A stretch of DNA of 15,051 nucleotides. Source: Pseudomonadota bacterium. GTDB lineage: Bacteria > Pseudomonadota > Alphaproteobacteria > Rhizobiales > Rhizobiaceae. Positions 1-5,941 of the stretch are shown here, piece after piece. The notes beneath the pieces are model-generated. The model saw only the letters and a program-made list of their open reading frames with translations, ran no database searches and was not told where the DNA came from. The stretch covers positions 1-15,051 of the forward strand of contig QGUU01000014.1 of the NCBI GenBank assembly GCA_003242525.1, given 5' to 3'. Numbering within the stretch: the first letter of the stretch is position 1; the number at the start of each line of letters is the position of its first letter. Made by a program: the position numbers and the translations under genes.

Positions 1-128
1 ATTGTGGCGGCGGCATCGGCGTTCAGGTCGGCCACGGCCCTTTCCACTCCCCGCCGACAGGCTTGCGAGATCAGGCTGTACGTGCCCGAACGCGAGTAGA
101 GAATGCCGATTTTGATCGGACGCTTCAA
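1..128 (-). CDS. AmiC-like periplasmic-binding-fold protein, 5' end only
   Basis: This is the N-terminal 42 codons of a gene that runs off the left edge. Seen: the minus-strand translation contains PIKIGILYSRSGTYSL, then QACRRGVERAVADLNAD. This matches the first beta strand, the serine/glycine ligand loop and the first helix of type I periplasmic binding proteins (Peripla_BP_5/6), such as Pseudomonas AmiC and branched-chain amino acid or urea binding proteins. The start is a TTG at 128. The frame is closed by a TGA only about 13 codons upstream, so there is no room for a signal peptide. Inference: as with AmiC, the product is probably a cytoplasmic ligand sensor rather than a transport binding protein, perhaps controlling an amide or short-carboxylate operon to the left. 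It diverges from matB across about 380 bases. An exported protein damaged by a frameshift near the start is the main alternative. Confidence 0.6.
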   Translation of the reverse strand, partial: MKRPIKIGILYSRSGTYSLISQACRRGVERAVADLNADAAAT

Positions 129-509
129 CTCAACCCCAAAAAGAACGATGCCCCGCAGCCTTCACCCATGCAGGCGAGGCGTGCGAGGCATTTTTGCCAT
201 TCGGCGACCAAAGCCGATATTTCCCTCACACTAGCCGCAGGTCCGGGTGAGTCAAGAGATTGTTCAAGCGGATCAGACACTGTGCCGTGACCCGGGTTCC
301 TTCAGGCATATGACGGGGGCCGCGCCTTGTGACGCAGGTTTCGTCGCGGCGAGGTTTTGTCAGCTGCGTAACAGCATCCGCCCTTCACCATCTGTCCGTT
401 TGGTGTTGCGGGCGGCGGGCGGCTTCGGGTAGCTCAGATGGGTATAGTGTTACATGCGCGCGCTGCGGCAGTTCGGGTCCCGTGCGCGGGCCACGCCAAG
501 AGAAATATC
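129..509. other. Divergent intergenic region, AmiC-like gene / matB
   Basis: About 380 bases separate the divergent TTG start of the AmiC-like gene from the ATG of matB. Short open frames here have no plausible ribosome sites or protein character. I could not place a convincing sigma-70 promoter: TATAGT at 443-448 resembles a -10 box but lacks a -35 box at the right distance. The region must hold the promoter(s) for matB and probably for the AmiC-like gene. A tRNA-like string near 428-450 does not fold as a tRNA. Confidence 0.5.
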
Positions 510-2027
510 ATGTCCAATGTGCTTTACGATGCGCTTTTTGCGTCCCACCAGGGGAGTTCCCGCCCATTCCTTTATCTGCCGGGCGGCCGGATCCTCACCT
601 ACGACAGGTTTGTCAGGCTCTCTGCCCGCATCGCACATGTCATCCGGGACCATGGGGCATTGCCTGGCGAGCGTGTCGTGGCCCAGGTGCAGAAGAGCGC
701 GGAGGCGCTCGCGCTCTATGCGGCCTGCATCCAGGCCGGCGTGATCTTCGTGCCGCTCAACACCGCCTATACGCCGAACGAGGTCGAATATTTCATCGGC
801 AATGCCGAGCCGCGGCTTGTGGTCTGCGACGATGCTGCGCGCGCGGCCCTGGCGCCTTTCGCGGACGGGATCGGCGCAGGCCTGCTCACACTGAACGGCG
901 ACGGAAGCGGCACGCTCGCCACTGAGGCAGAAGGCAGGGCCGAGCAATTCGATACTGTTTCCCGTTCTGGCGAGGACCTTGCCGCGCTGCTCTATACATC
1001 GGGAACCACGGGACGCTCCAAGGGCGCCATGCTCACCCATGACAATCTGCTCTCCAATGCAAGGGCTTTGACCGAAGCCTGGCGCTTCACGGCGGACGAC
1101 GTGCTTCTGCATGCACTGCCCATCTTCCACACGCACGGCCTGTTCGTGGCGGGGAATGTCATGCTGCTCGCGGGAGGATCGATGATCTTTCTGCCTTCCT
1201 TCAGGACCGACGAGGTGATCGGCTGGCTGCCGAAGGCGACCTCGATGATGGGCGTGCCGACCTTCTACACGCGCCTGCTCGATGACCCGCGCTTCACCCG
1301 CGAACTTGTCTCGCACATGCGCCTGTTTACTTCGGGCAGCGCGCCGCTGCTTGCCGAAACCCACATCGCCTTTGAGGCGCGCACCGGCCATCGCATTCTC
1401 GAGCGCTATGGCATGACCGAGACGAACATGACGACGTCGAACCCTTATGACGGGGAGCGACGGGCAGGAACGGTGGGCTTTCCGCTGCCGGATGTCGAGA
1501 TCCGGGTGGTAGAGCCGGAGACGGGAAAGTTGGTGCCTGAAGGCGAAGTCGGCGTGCTGGAGGTGCGCGGGCCGAATGTCTTCAAGGGCTATTGGCGCAT
1601 GCCGGAAAAGACCAGGGAGGAATTCCGCGAGGATGGCTTCTTCATTACCGGTGACGTGGTGACGATCGACCCGGACGGTTATGTGCACATCGTCGGCCGT
1701 GCCAAGGACCTGATCATTTCCGGCGGCTTCAACATCTATCCGAAGGAGGTCGAGCTGCTGCTCGACGAGCAGGAGGGCGTCCTTGAATCGGCGGTGATCG
1801 GGGTGCCGCATCCCGATTTCGGCGAGGGCGTCGTGGGCATCGTCGTGCCCAAAAATGGCAGCACGCTTGACGAGGCGGGCCTGCTCGCTGCCATCCAGGG
1901 AAGGATCGCCCGTTTCAAGCAGCCGAAGCGCATCTTCGTCATCGACGAACTGCCGCGCAACGCCATGGGCAAGGTTCAGAAGAACATATTGCGCGAACGC
2001 TTCGCAGCCGCCTTCCAGGCCGGCTAG
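510..2027 (+). CDS. matB: Malonyl-CoA synthetase (MatB)
   Basis: A cytoplasmic acyl-CoA synthetase that joins malonate to CoA using ATP (ATP to AMP + PPi), giving malonyl-CoA. Length is 505 residues from the ATG at 510, which has an AAGAGA ribosome site at 499-504. An upstream in-frame start at 438 would add 24 unconserved residues. ANL-superfamily motifs are intact: the P-loop LLYTSGTTGRSKGAM (about 160-174), HALPIFHTHGLFVAGN (201-216), SGSAPLLAETH (275-285), YGMTETNMTTSNPYDG (300-315), FFITGD (377-382), GRAKDLIISGGFNIYPKE (396-413) and the catalytic lysine K488 in PRNAMGKVQK. From memory the protein aligns end to end with Rhodopseudomonas palustris MatB, including the NTAYTPNE stretch near residues 84-91, so malonate is the likely substrate; methylmalonate may also be accepted, as in other MatBs. 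No malonyl-CoA decarboxylase (matA) or malonate transporter gene is beside it. Confidence 0.93.
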   Translation: MSNVLYDALFASHQGSSRPFLYLPGGRILTYDRFVRLSARIAHVIRDHGALPGERVVAQVQKSAEALALYAACIQAGVIFVPLNTAYTPNEVEYFIGNAEPRLVVCDDAARAALAPFADGIGAGLLTLNGDGSGTLATEAEGRAEQFDTVSRSGEDLAALLYTSGTTGRSKGAMLTHDNLLSNARALTEAWRFTADDVLLHALPIFHTHGLFVAGNVMLLAGGSMIFLPSFRTDEVIGWLPKATSMMGVPTFYTRLLDDPRFTRELVSHMRLFTSGSAPLLAETHIAFEARTGHRILERYGMTETNMTTSNPYDGERRAGTVGFPLPDVEIRVVEPETGKLVPEGEVGVLEVRGPNVFKGYWRMPEKTREEFREDGFFITGDVVTIDPDGYVHIVGRAKDLIISGGFNIYPKEVELLLDEQEGVLESAVIGVPHPDFGEGVVGIVVPKNGSTLDEAGLLAAIQGRIARFKQPKRIFVIDELPRNAMGKVQKNILRERFAAAFQAG

Positions 2028-2050
2028 GCGTGAGGCCCGGCCTCAACGCC
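2027..2050. terminator. Stem-loop between convergent matB and BKACE genes
   Basis: GGCGTGAGGC pairs with GCCTCaACGCC (one bulged A) around a CCG loop, starting at the last base of the matB stop codon. No T-run follows on either strand, so this is a candidate terminator or 3'-end stabiliser rather than a classical intrinsic terminator. It lies between the two converging stop codons (2027 and 2110). Confidence 0.45.
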
Positions 2051-2109
2051 GCTCAGACCGACGGGCCGGTTCACTGGGCGTGCTTCTTTCGACCTTCGCC
2101 GCCCAGGCT

Positions 2110-3039
2110 CTAGAATGCGACCCTGTCGCCGCCCTTGAGCTGCAACATGGAGCGCGCCTCGTCCGGCGTGGCGACTTCAAGGCCCAGCCCCTCGATCAGG
2201 GTGCGCACCTTCGCCACCTGCTGCGCATTGCTTTCCGCAAGCTTGCCGGGGCCGATCCACAGCGAATCCTCCAGTCCCACCCGCACATTGCCGCCCATTG
2301 CCGCGGACATGGCTGCGATAGCCATCTGGTTGCGCCCGGCGCCCAGCACGGACCATGCGTAGCTGTCGCCGAAAAGGCGGTCGGCCGTGCGCTTCATCAT
2401 CATCACGTCCTCAGCATGGGCGCCAATGCCACCCAATATGCCGAACACGCTCTGGATGAAGAGCGGAGGTTTCACCAGACCGCGGTCCACGAAATGGGCC
2501 AGCGTGTAAAGATGGCCGATGTCATAGCACTCGATCTCGAAACGGGTGCCGTTTTCCGCGCAGGTGGTCAGGATGGTCTCGATGTCCGAGAACGTGTTCT
2601 TGAAAATCCTGTCCCTCGAACCTTCGAGATACGGCCTTTCCCAGTCATGCCTGAATTCCCTGAAGCGCTGCAGCATCGGGAACAGGCCGAAATTCATCGT
2701 TCCCATATTGAGAGACGCGACTTCCGGCTTGAAAGTGGCGACCGGTTTCAGCCGCTCCTCAACCGTCATGGTCGCGGCGCCGCCTGTCGTGATGTTGATG
2801 ACGCAACTGGACCGTTGCTTGATGACACGCAGGATGGGCGCGAAAGCTTCCAGGCTCTGGTCGGGCCGCCCGTCCTCCGGGTTCCGTGCGTGCAGATGCA
2901 CGATCGCAGCGCCGGCCTCGGCCGCTCCTATCGCCGCCTCCGCGATCTGCGCGGCGGTTATGGGAAGATGCGGCGACATGGACGGCGTGTGGATCGAGCC
3001 GGTCACGGCGCAGGTGATGATGACTTTGCGGGCTGGCAT
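2110..3039 (-). CDS. Beta-keto acid cleavage enzyme (BKACE, DUF849)
   Basis: A 309-residue TIM-barrel enzyme of the 3-keto-5-aminohexanoate cleavage (Kce)/BKACE family, about the usual family length. Members use Zn2+ to condense a beta-keto acid with acetyl-CoA and cleave it to acetoacetate plus a new acyl-CoA. Visible family features are CAVTGSIHTPSMSPHLPIT (10-28), the zinc histidines in HLHAR (H48 and H50), INITTGGA (81-88), SLNMGTMNFG (109-118) and RVGLED (R253, E257, D258), matching the Kce arginine, zinc glutamate and catalytic aspartate. The position equivalent to Kce Glu14, which binds the substrate amino group, appears to be Ile16, so lysine-fermentation 3-keto-5-aminohexanoate is unlikely to be the substrate; the true one is unknown. 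The ATG at 3039 is preceded by AGGA about 8 bases away. The gene converges on matB and has palindromes 70-110 bases upstream of its start. Confidence 0.9.
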   Translation of the reverse strand: MPARKVIITCAVTGSIHTPSMSPHLPITAAQIAEAAIGAAEAGAAIVHLHARNPEDGRPDQSLEAFAPILRVIKQRSSCVINITTGGAATMTVEERLKPVATFKPEVASLNMGTMNFGLFPMLQRFREFRHDWERPYLEGSRDRIFKNTFSDIETILTTCAENGTRFEIECYDIGHLYTLAHFVDRGLVKPPLFIQSVFGILGGIGAHAEDVMMMKRTADRLFGDSYAWSVLGAGRNQMAIAAMSAAMGGNVRVGLEDSLWIGPGKLAESNAQQVAKVRTLIEGLGLEVATPDEARSMLQLKGGDRVAF

Positions 3040-3107
3040 GAGGCACGTCCTGTGGAACGGAATCTTCGCGAATCAGGCGGGTCAACCTGGCGAGCGGATT
3101 GTTGCCT

Positions 3108-3121
3108 ATCGGCATGCCGAT
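3108..3121. promoter_or_regulatory. 14-bp perfect palindrome upstream of the BKACE gene
   Basis: ATCGGCATGCCGAT is a perfect 14-bp palindrome centred about 75 bases upstream of the BKACE start. A second perfect palindrome, GCCGATCGGC, lies at 3139-3148, sharing the CGAT/ATCG core, and GGCC-ATTT-GGCC follows at 3147-3158. Uninterrupted symmetry of this length in an upstream region suggests an operator for a dimeric regulator (GntR, TetR or MarR size). The regulator is not in the window and no confident promoter boxes were placed, so the role is inferred. Confidence 0.4.
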
Positions 3122-3262
3122 GTCAGCAAGCGAGAGTTGCCGATCGGCCATTTGGCCGGCAGCATTTGTAAACAGGAGCGCTCCGTCCGGCAGCCCGGCG
3201 ACCTTTGAAGTTGAGAGCCGGGATACCTTACATAAGGGCCAGTTGTTTCGACGGAGGCTTGA

Positions 3263-3337
3263 TTGGACAGGGCAACGAAAACGATCATAGCCGTGGGAGT
3301 CCTGGGGCTCATGCTGTTTGCATTTGCCAGCATGTGA
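3263..3337 (+). CDS. Candidate 24-residue single-pass membrane peptide
   Basis: A TTG start at 3263 is preceded by a consensus GGAGG (3253-3257) with five bases between. It opens a frame of 24 codons ending in TGA: a short charged N-terminus (DRATK), then IIAVGVLGLMLFAFASM, long and hydrophobic enough to span a membrane once. The frame has a stop immediately before the TTG, so this is the only possible start. No family is recognised. The strong ribosome site together with a one-helix product is the only support; TTG starts and chance hydrophobic runs are common, so the call is tentative. Confidence 0.22.
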   Translation: MDRATKTIIAVGVLGLMLFAFASM

Positions 3338-3467
3338 AGGGGCGCCCGTCGGCTCCGCGCGCAGGCCGGCCCGCCCTTGAAAAGATGGGGCGACTGACTA
3401 CATCCAAACCATGTGCATGGAGACTTTCATCAGGGTTTCGAGGCTGGCCGGCGAAGGGCGTGTTTCT

Positions 3468-3519
3468 TCCCGGAACGGGTACTCCAACCTTCGATGCCGC
3501 ACGTAATCCTGTTCCGGGA
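3468..3519. repeat. 9-bp inverted repeat with 34-base loop
   Basis: TCCCGGAAC at 3468-3476 and GTTCCGGGA at 3511-3519 are exact reverse complements. They lie about 70 bases upstream of the candidate zinc-ribbon start and could form a leader hairpin or mark a spaced operator. No transposase remnant lies between the arms. Confidence 0.4.
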
Positions 3520-3585
3520 TATTTCATAAGAATCTGCGGTTCATTCCTGCGGTGCGTGTCAGCGCCCGCATTGATGGAGCGTGAT

Positions 3586-3762
3586 ATGAGAAACTCCCGT
3601 TCAAGACGCATCTGCCTATCCTGCAGTCGGATTTTGCCGAGGGCGGCGGCGCGGTGCCCGTGGTGCATTGCATCAATCGTGGTTCCAGCGGGATCATTTG
3701 ACAATCCGAACTCGAAAAACCAGCCGGAGGGCCGGTCTGGAGGCCGGCGAATACCGCTTTGA
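3586..3762 (+). CDS. Candidate small zinc-ribbon protein
   Basis: A 58-codon frame with ATG at 3586 preceded by GGAG (3576-3579) at a six-base spacing. Residues 10-27 read CLSCSRILPRAAARCPWC, the exact C-x2-C-x10-C-x2-C spacing of small zinc ribbons of the CxxCGxxLPxxAxFCxxCG type, with the internal LPxxA also kept. The remaining 30 residues are Pro/Gly/Arg-rich and look disordered. The stop TGA (3760-3762) overlaps a TTG (3759-3761) that is the first possible start of the PtsN-like gene (sequence TTTGA), which would allow translational coupling. By hand count about 36 of 58 codons end in G or C, lower than in neighbouring genes, so a chance open frame or recent acquisition cannot be excluded. 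If real, it may bind nucleic acid or a protein partner; its function is unknown. Confidence 0.4.
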   Translation: MRNSRSRRICLSCSRILPRAAARCPWCIASIVVPAGSFDNPNSKNQPEGRSGGRRIPL

Positions 3763-3806
3763 ACGCGGCCCCGAGCCGGGATGGCAGGCGCGGACGCTGG
3801 GCCGAC

Positions 3807-4400
3807 ATGCTGCCCACATCGAAGCGGCTCGACCCGCGGGGTATGCGCGGCCCTGTCACCCAGGCCGGCTTTCTTCCCCTTGTAGCGGACAGGCCTGAGG
3901 GCCTGCGGACCAAGGTAGCCGGACTACTTGGCGAAAAGGATGTCGCGCTTTCCCTTCCCGCCAGGGGGAAACAGTCGGCACTGGCCAGGGTGGCAGCACG
4001 GCTGGCGCACAGGGCCGGGCTGGACCATGGTCCCGTACTTGCTGCGCTGCTTCGCCGAGAGCATCTAGGTTCCACCGCTATCGGCAACGGCGTGGCACTC
4101 CCCCACGCGCGGCTGGATGAAATATCCGGCCCCGTGGCGATGCTCGTGACCCTGCAGCATCCCGTAGCGTTCGATGCGCCTGACGGCGAGCCCGTCGATC
4201 TGTTGCTGGCGGTGCTGTGGCCCCGATCAGACAGACAGCGCTTCCTGCCGGCGTTGTCCCAGTTCTGCCGGTTGTTGCGCCACCCGGAGTTGCGCGAGCG
4301 TATCCGCGCCTCCGAAAGCCCGGCAGAGGTGCTTGCCTGGATGGATGCCTTCGAGGAAGAATCGGCGGCCGCCGGGTTTCATGCCGCCGGAAGCGCCTGA
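3807..4400 (+). CDS. PTS EIIA domain protein, PtsN (EIIA-Ntr)-like
   Basis: A PTS_EIIA_2 domain. The motif REHLGSTAIGNGVALPHARLDEISGP carries the phospho-accepting histidine (His100 from this start), followed by HPVAFDAPDGEPVDLLLAVLWP, the usual EIIA-Ntr core strand region. Members accept phosphate from HPr/NPr and regulate potassium uptake, nitrogen or carbon metabolism by protein contact. The domain covers roughly residues 35-185 of 197, so there is an unusual N-terminal extension of about 35 residues, rich in Arg, Pro and Gly. The start is uncertain: ATG 3807 is chosen; TTG 3759 (213 residues, overlapping the stop of the zinc-ribbon frame) and ATG 3843 (185 residues) are alternatives, and none has a good ribosome site. 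The gene is not beside rpoN, hpf or PTS genes, so it is probably a paralogue rather than canonical ptsN. Confidence 0.82.
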   Translation: MLPTSKRLDPRGMRGPVTQAGFLPLVADRPEGLRTKVAGLLGEKDVALSLPARGKQSALARVAARLAHRAGLDHGPVLAALLRREHLGSTAIGNGVALPHARLDEISGPVAMLVTLQHPVAFDAPDGEPVDLLLAVLWPRSDRQRFLPALSQFCRLLRHPELRERIRASESPAEVLAWMDAFEEESAAAGFHAAGSA

Positions 4401-4408
4401 TGCCGCCG

Positions 4409-4439
4409 CTGCCGGCAAGGGCGTCCGAGGCGCCGGCAG
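4409..4439. terminator. Stem-loop between convergent PtsN-like and MFS genes
   Basis: CTGCCGGC (4409-4416) and GCCGGCAG (4432-4439) are perfect 8-bp arms with a 15-base loop. They sit in the 56-base gap between the two converging stop codons. No T-run follows in either direction. The position suggests bidirectional termination. Confidence 0.5.
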
Positions 4440-4456
4440 ATACAGGCAACCCGCCG

Positions 4457-5848
4457 TCAGCGGAATGAGGGTGCTGCCCGCCCTTTCCGGTCGGCCGGAT
4501 AGGGCGTCCCGGCCAGGATCCAGAGGCCGGCGCCGAGAAACAGGATGATCGTCGCCATGCCAAGCCTTGGCGAGCCCGACAATGCTGTTACCGTCGCTAC
4601 GAGGAAGGGTGCGGCGAAGCTGGTGGCGCGGCCTGCCAGCGCATAGATGCCGAAATAGCGGCCAGCTTCGTCCGCCGTGACGGAGCGGGCCATGTAGGAG
4701 CGCGAGGAAGCCTGCACCGGGCCGAAAGCGAGGCCGATCAGCAGGCCGTAGACGATGTAGGCCTTTTCGGCGGCCGTTCCAAACAGCGTACCCGAATCCG
4801 CGCTCGAGAGAGGCAGCGCAAAAAGGGTGAAGCCCGGCCCGGTGGAGATGATGCCGAGCGTGGCTGCCGACAACATCACCAGCGCCGTGACGACCACGGT
4901 CTTGGATCCAAAGGCACTGTCCAGCCGTGCCGCGGCCCAGCAGCCGAAGATGGCCACGACGTTCAGGATTATGCCGAATATGCCGATCTCCGTTATTGAC
5001 CAGCCGAACATCGCGGCCGCGAAAGCGCCGCCCAGGGCAAGAAGCGCATTGACGCCGTCCTGATAGACCATGCGCGCTACCAGGAAGCGGAATATGCCGG
5101 CGCGCCGACGGACTTCCGACAAGGTGGCCCTTAGTTCTGCCAGTCCCTCGCGGACTGCCGGCGCTGCGGCCATGCCTTTTGCCGCGTCCGGTGTCCAAAG
5201 GAACATCGGCAGGATGAAAACGAGATACCACAGCGCCGCAAGCGGGCCCGTGGCCCGCGCATCTTCGCCCTGTGCCGAATCCAGCCCGAACAGTGGCGCG
5301 ATGCCGAGGACGGTCTTGCCCGTATCCGGCGCGCCGGCAAGCAGGGCGACCACGAAGATCAGCGCAATCATGCCACCGAGATAGCCGAGGCCCCAGGCAA
5401 TGTTGGAGACACGGCCTATAGCTTCGTTCGGCACCAGGCGAGGCATCATGGAATCGTTGAAGACGGTGGAGAATTCCGCCGCCACCGAGGCCAGAGAGAA
5501 GGCGAGCACGACCAGCCACAGGTTCGAACCGGGCGCCGCAAGCCACAGCAGGCACAGGCAGGCGATCTTGATGGCGGCGAAGAAGGCGATCCAGGGCTTG
5601 CGCGGGCCGGTCTGGTCGGCAATCGACCCCAGCACCGGCGAAAGAATGGCGATGACGAAGCCGGCTGCGGCGAGCCCGTAGCCCCACACGGCCTGGCCCG
5701 TGGCAGGGTCGCTGCTCAGGCGCGATACGAAATAGGGGCCGAAGATGAAGGTGGTGACGACGGTGAAGAATGGCTGCGCTGCCCAGTCAAAGAACATCCA
5801 GCCCCAGATACCGCGCCTGCTGGCGCGCTGAACGGCGATATCGGTCAT
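4457..5848 (-). CDS. MFS permease, UMF1 (Atg22-like) family
   Basis: A 463-residue integral membrane protein with about 12 hydrophobic segments. The N-terminal WGWMFFDWAAQPFFTVVTTFIFGPYF and the following GLAAAGFVIAILSPVLGSIADQTGPRKPW (loop between helices 2 and 3) are typical of the UMF1/vacuole-effluxer-like MFS branch (Pfam MFS_1/Atg22). FNDSMMPRLVPNEAIGRVSNIAWGLGYLGG in the first half and LLIGLAFGPVQASSRSYMARSVTADEAGRYFGIYALAGRATSF in the second half are also characteristic. Substrates are unknown for bacterial members; amino acid efflux is known only for yeast Atg22. ATG 5848 is chosen because GGAG lies five bases upstream. An ATG at 5884 would add 12 residues but has no ribosome site. 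It is 93 bases downstream of the BASS gene on the same strand and may be co-transcribed with it. Confidence 0.88.
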   Translation of the reverse strand: MTDIAVQRASRRGIWGWMFFDWAAQPFFTVVTTFIFGPYFVSRLSSDPATGQAVWGYGLAAAGFVIAILSPVLGSIADQTGPRKPWIAFFAAIKIACLCLLWLAAPGSNLWLVVLAFSLASVAAEFSTVFNDSMMPRLVPNEAIGRVSNIAWGLGYLGGMIALIFVVALLAGAPDTGKTVLGIAPLFGLDSAQGEDARATGPLAALWYLVFILPMFLWTPDAAKGMAAAPAVREGLAELRATLSEVRRRAGIFRFLVARMVYQDGVNALLALGGAFAAAMFGWSITEIGIFGIILNVVAIFGCWAAARLDSAFGSKTVVVTALVMLSAATLGIISTGPGFTLFALPLSSADSGTLFGTAAEKAYIVYGLLIGLAFGPVQASSRSYMARSVTADEAGRYFGIYALAGRATSFAAPFLVATVTALSGSPRLGMATIILFLGAGLWILAGTPYPADRKGRAAPSFR

Positions 5849-5930
5849 GATTTCTCCGGCGACCTCTGCATGCTGGCGCGCCATGACTGCATGTTTTGAT
5901 GGGCCATGGAAGAGTCGCGAATCTTGCGAG

Positions 5931-5940
5931 GCCTCGAGGC
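5931..5940. repeat. 10-bp palindrome after the BASS gene
   Basis: GCCTCGAGGC, a perfect palindrome, sits directly after the BASS stop codon in the 93-base gap before the MFS start. It overlaps a second palindrome, GAGGCCTC. With no loop it is more plausibly a protein site than a terminator; it could also be chance in GC-rich DNA. Confidence 0.25.
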
Positions 5941-5941
5941 T

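Larger units (their letters stand above)
3040..3585. other. Long stretch without a conventional gene
   Basis: About 550 bases between the BKACE start and the candidate zinc-ribbon gene. It contains the BKACE upstream palindromes, a possible 24-residue membrane peptide (3263-3337) and a 9-bp inverted repeat, TCCCGGAAC (3468-3476) / GTTCCGGGA (3511-3519), enclosing 34 bases. A 131-codon open frame on the minus strand (3309-3704) has no ribosome site or recognisable domain and was not called. Codon third positions here are less GC-biased than in flanking genes, consistent with mostly non-coding or decayed sequence. Confidence 0.5.

Noticed and set aside
428..505. tRNA-like string: TAGCTCAGATGGGTATAG followed downstream by AGTTCGGGTCCCG
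   Set aside because: The D-stem and T-stem halves do not pair and no acceptor stem is found, so it is neither a tRNA nor a convincing tRNA remnant.
450..1811. 453-codon minus-strand open frame lying antisense to matB
   Set aside because: It lies wholly opposite a gene with complete ANL motifs, has no recognisable domain, and long antisense frames are expected where third positions are GC-rich.
3309..3704. 131-codon minus-strand open frame
   Set aside because: TTG start without a ribosome site, no recognisable domain, and it overlaps the better-supported zinc-ribbon frame on the other strand.
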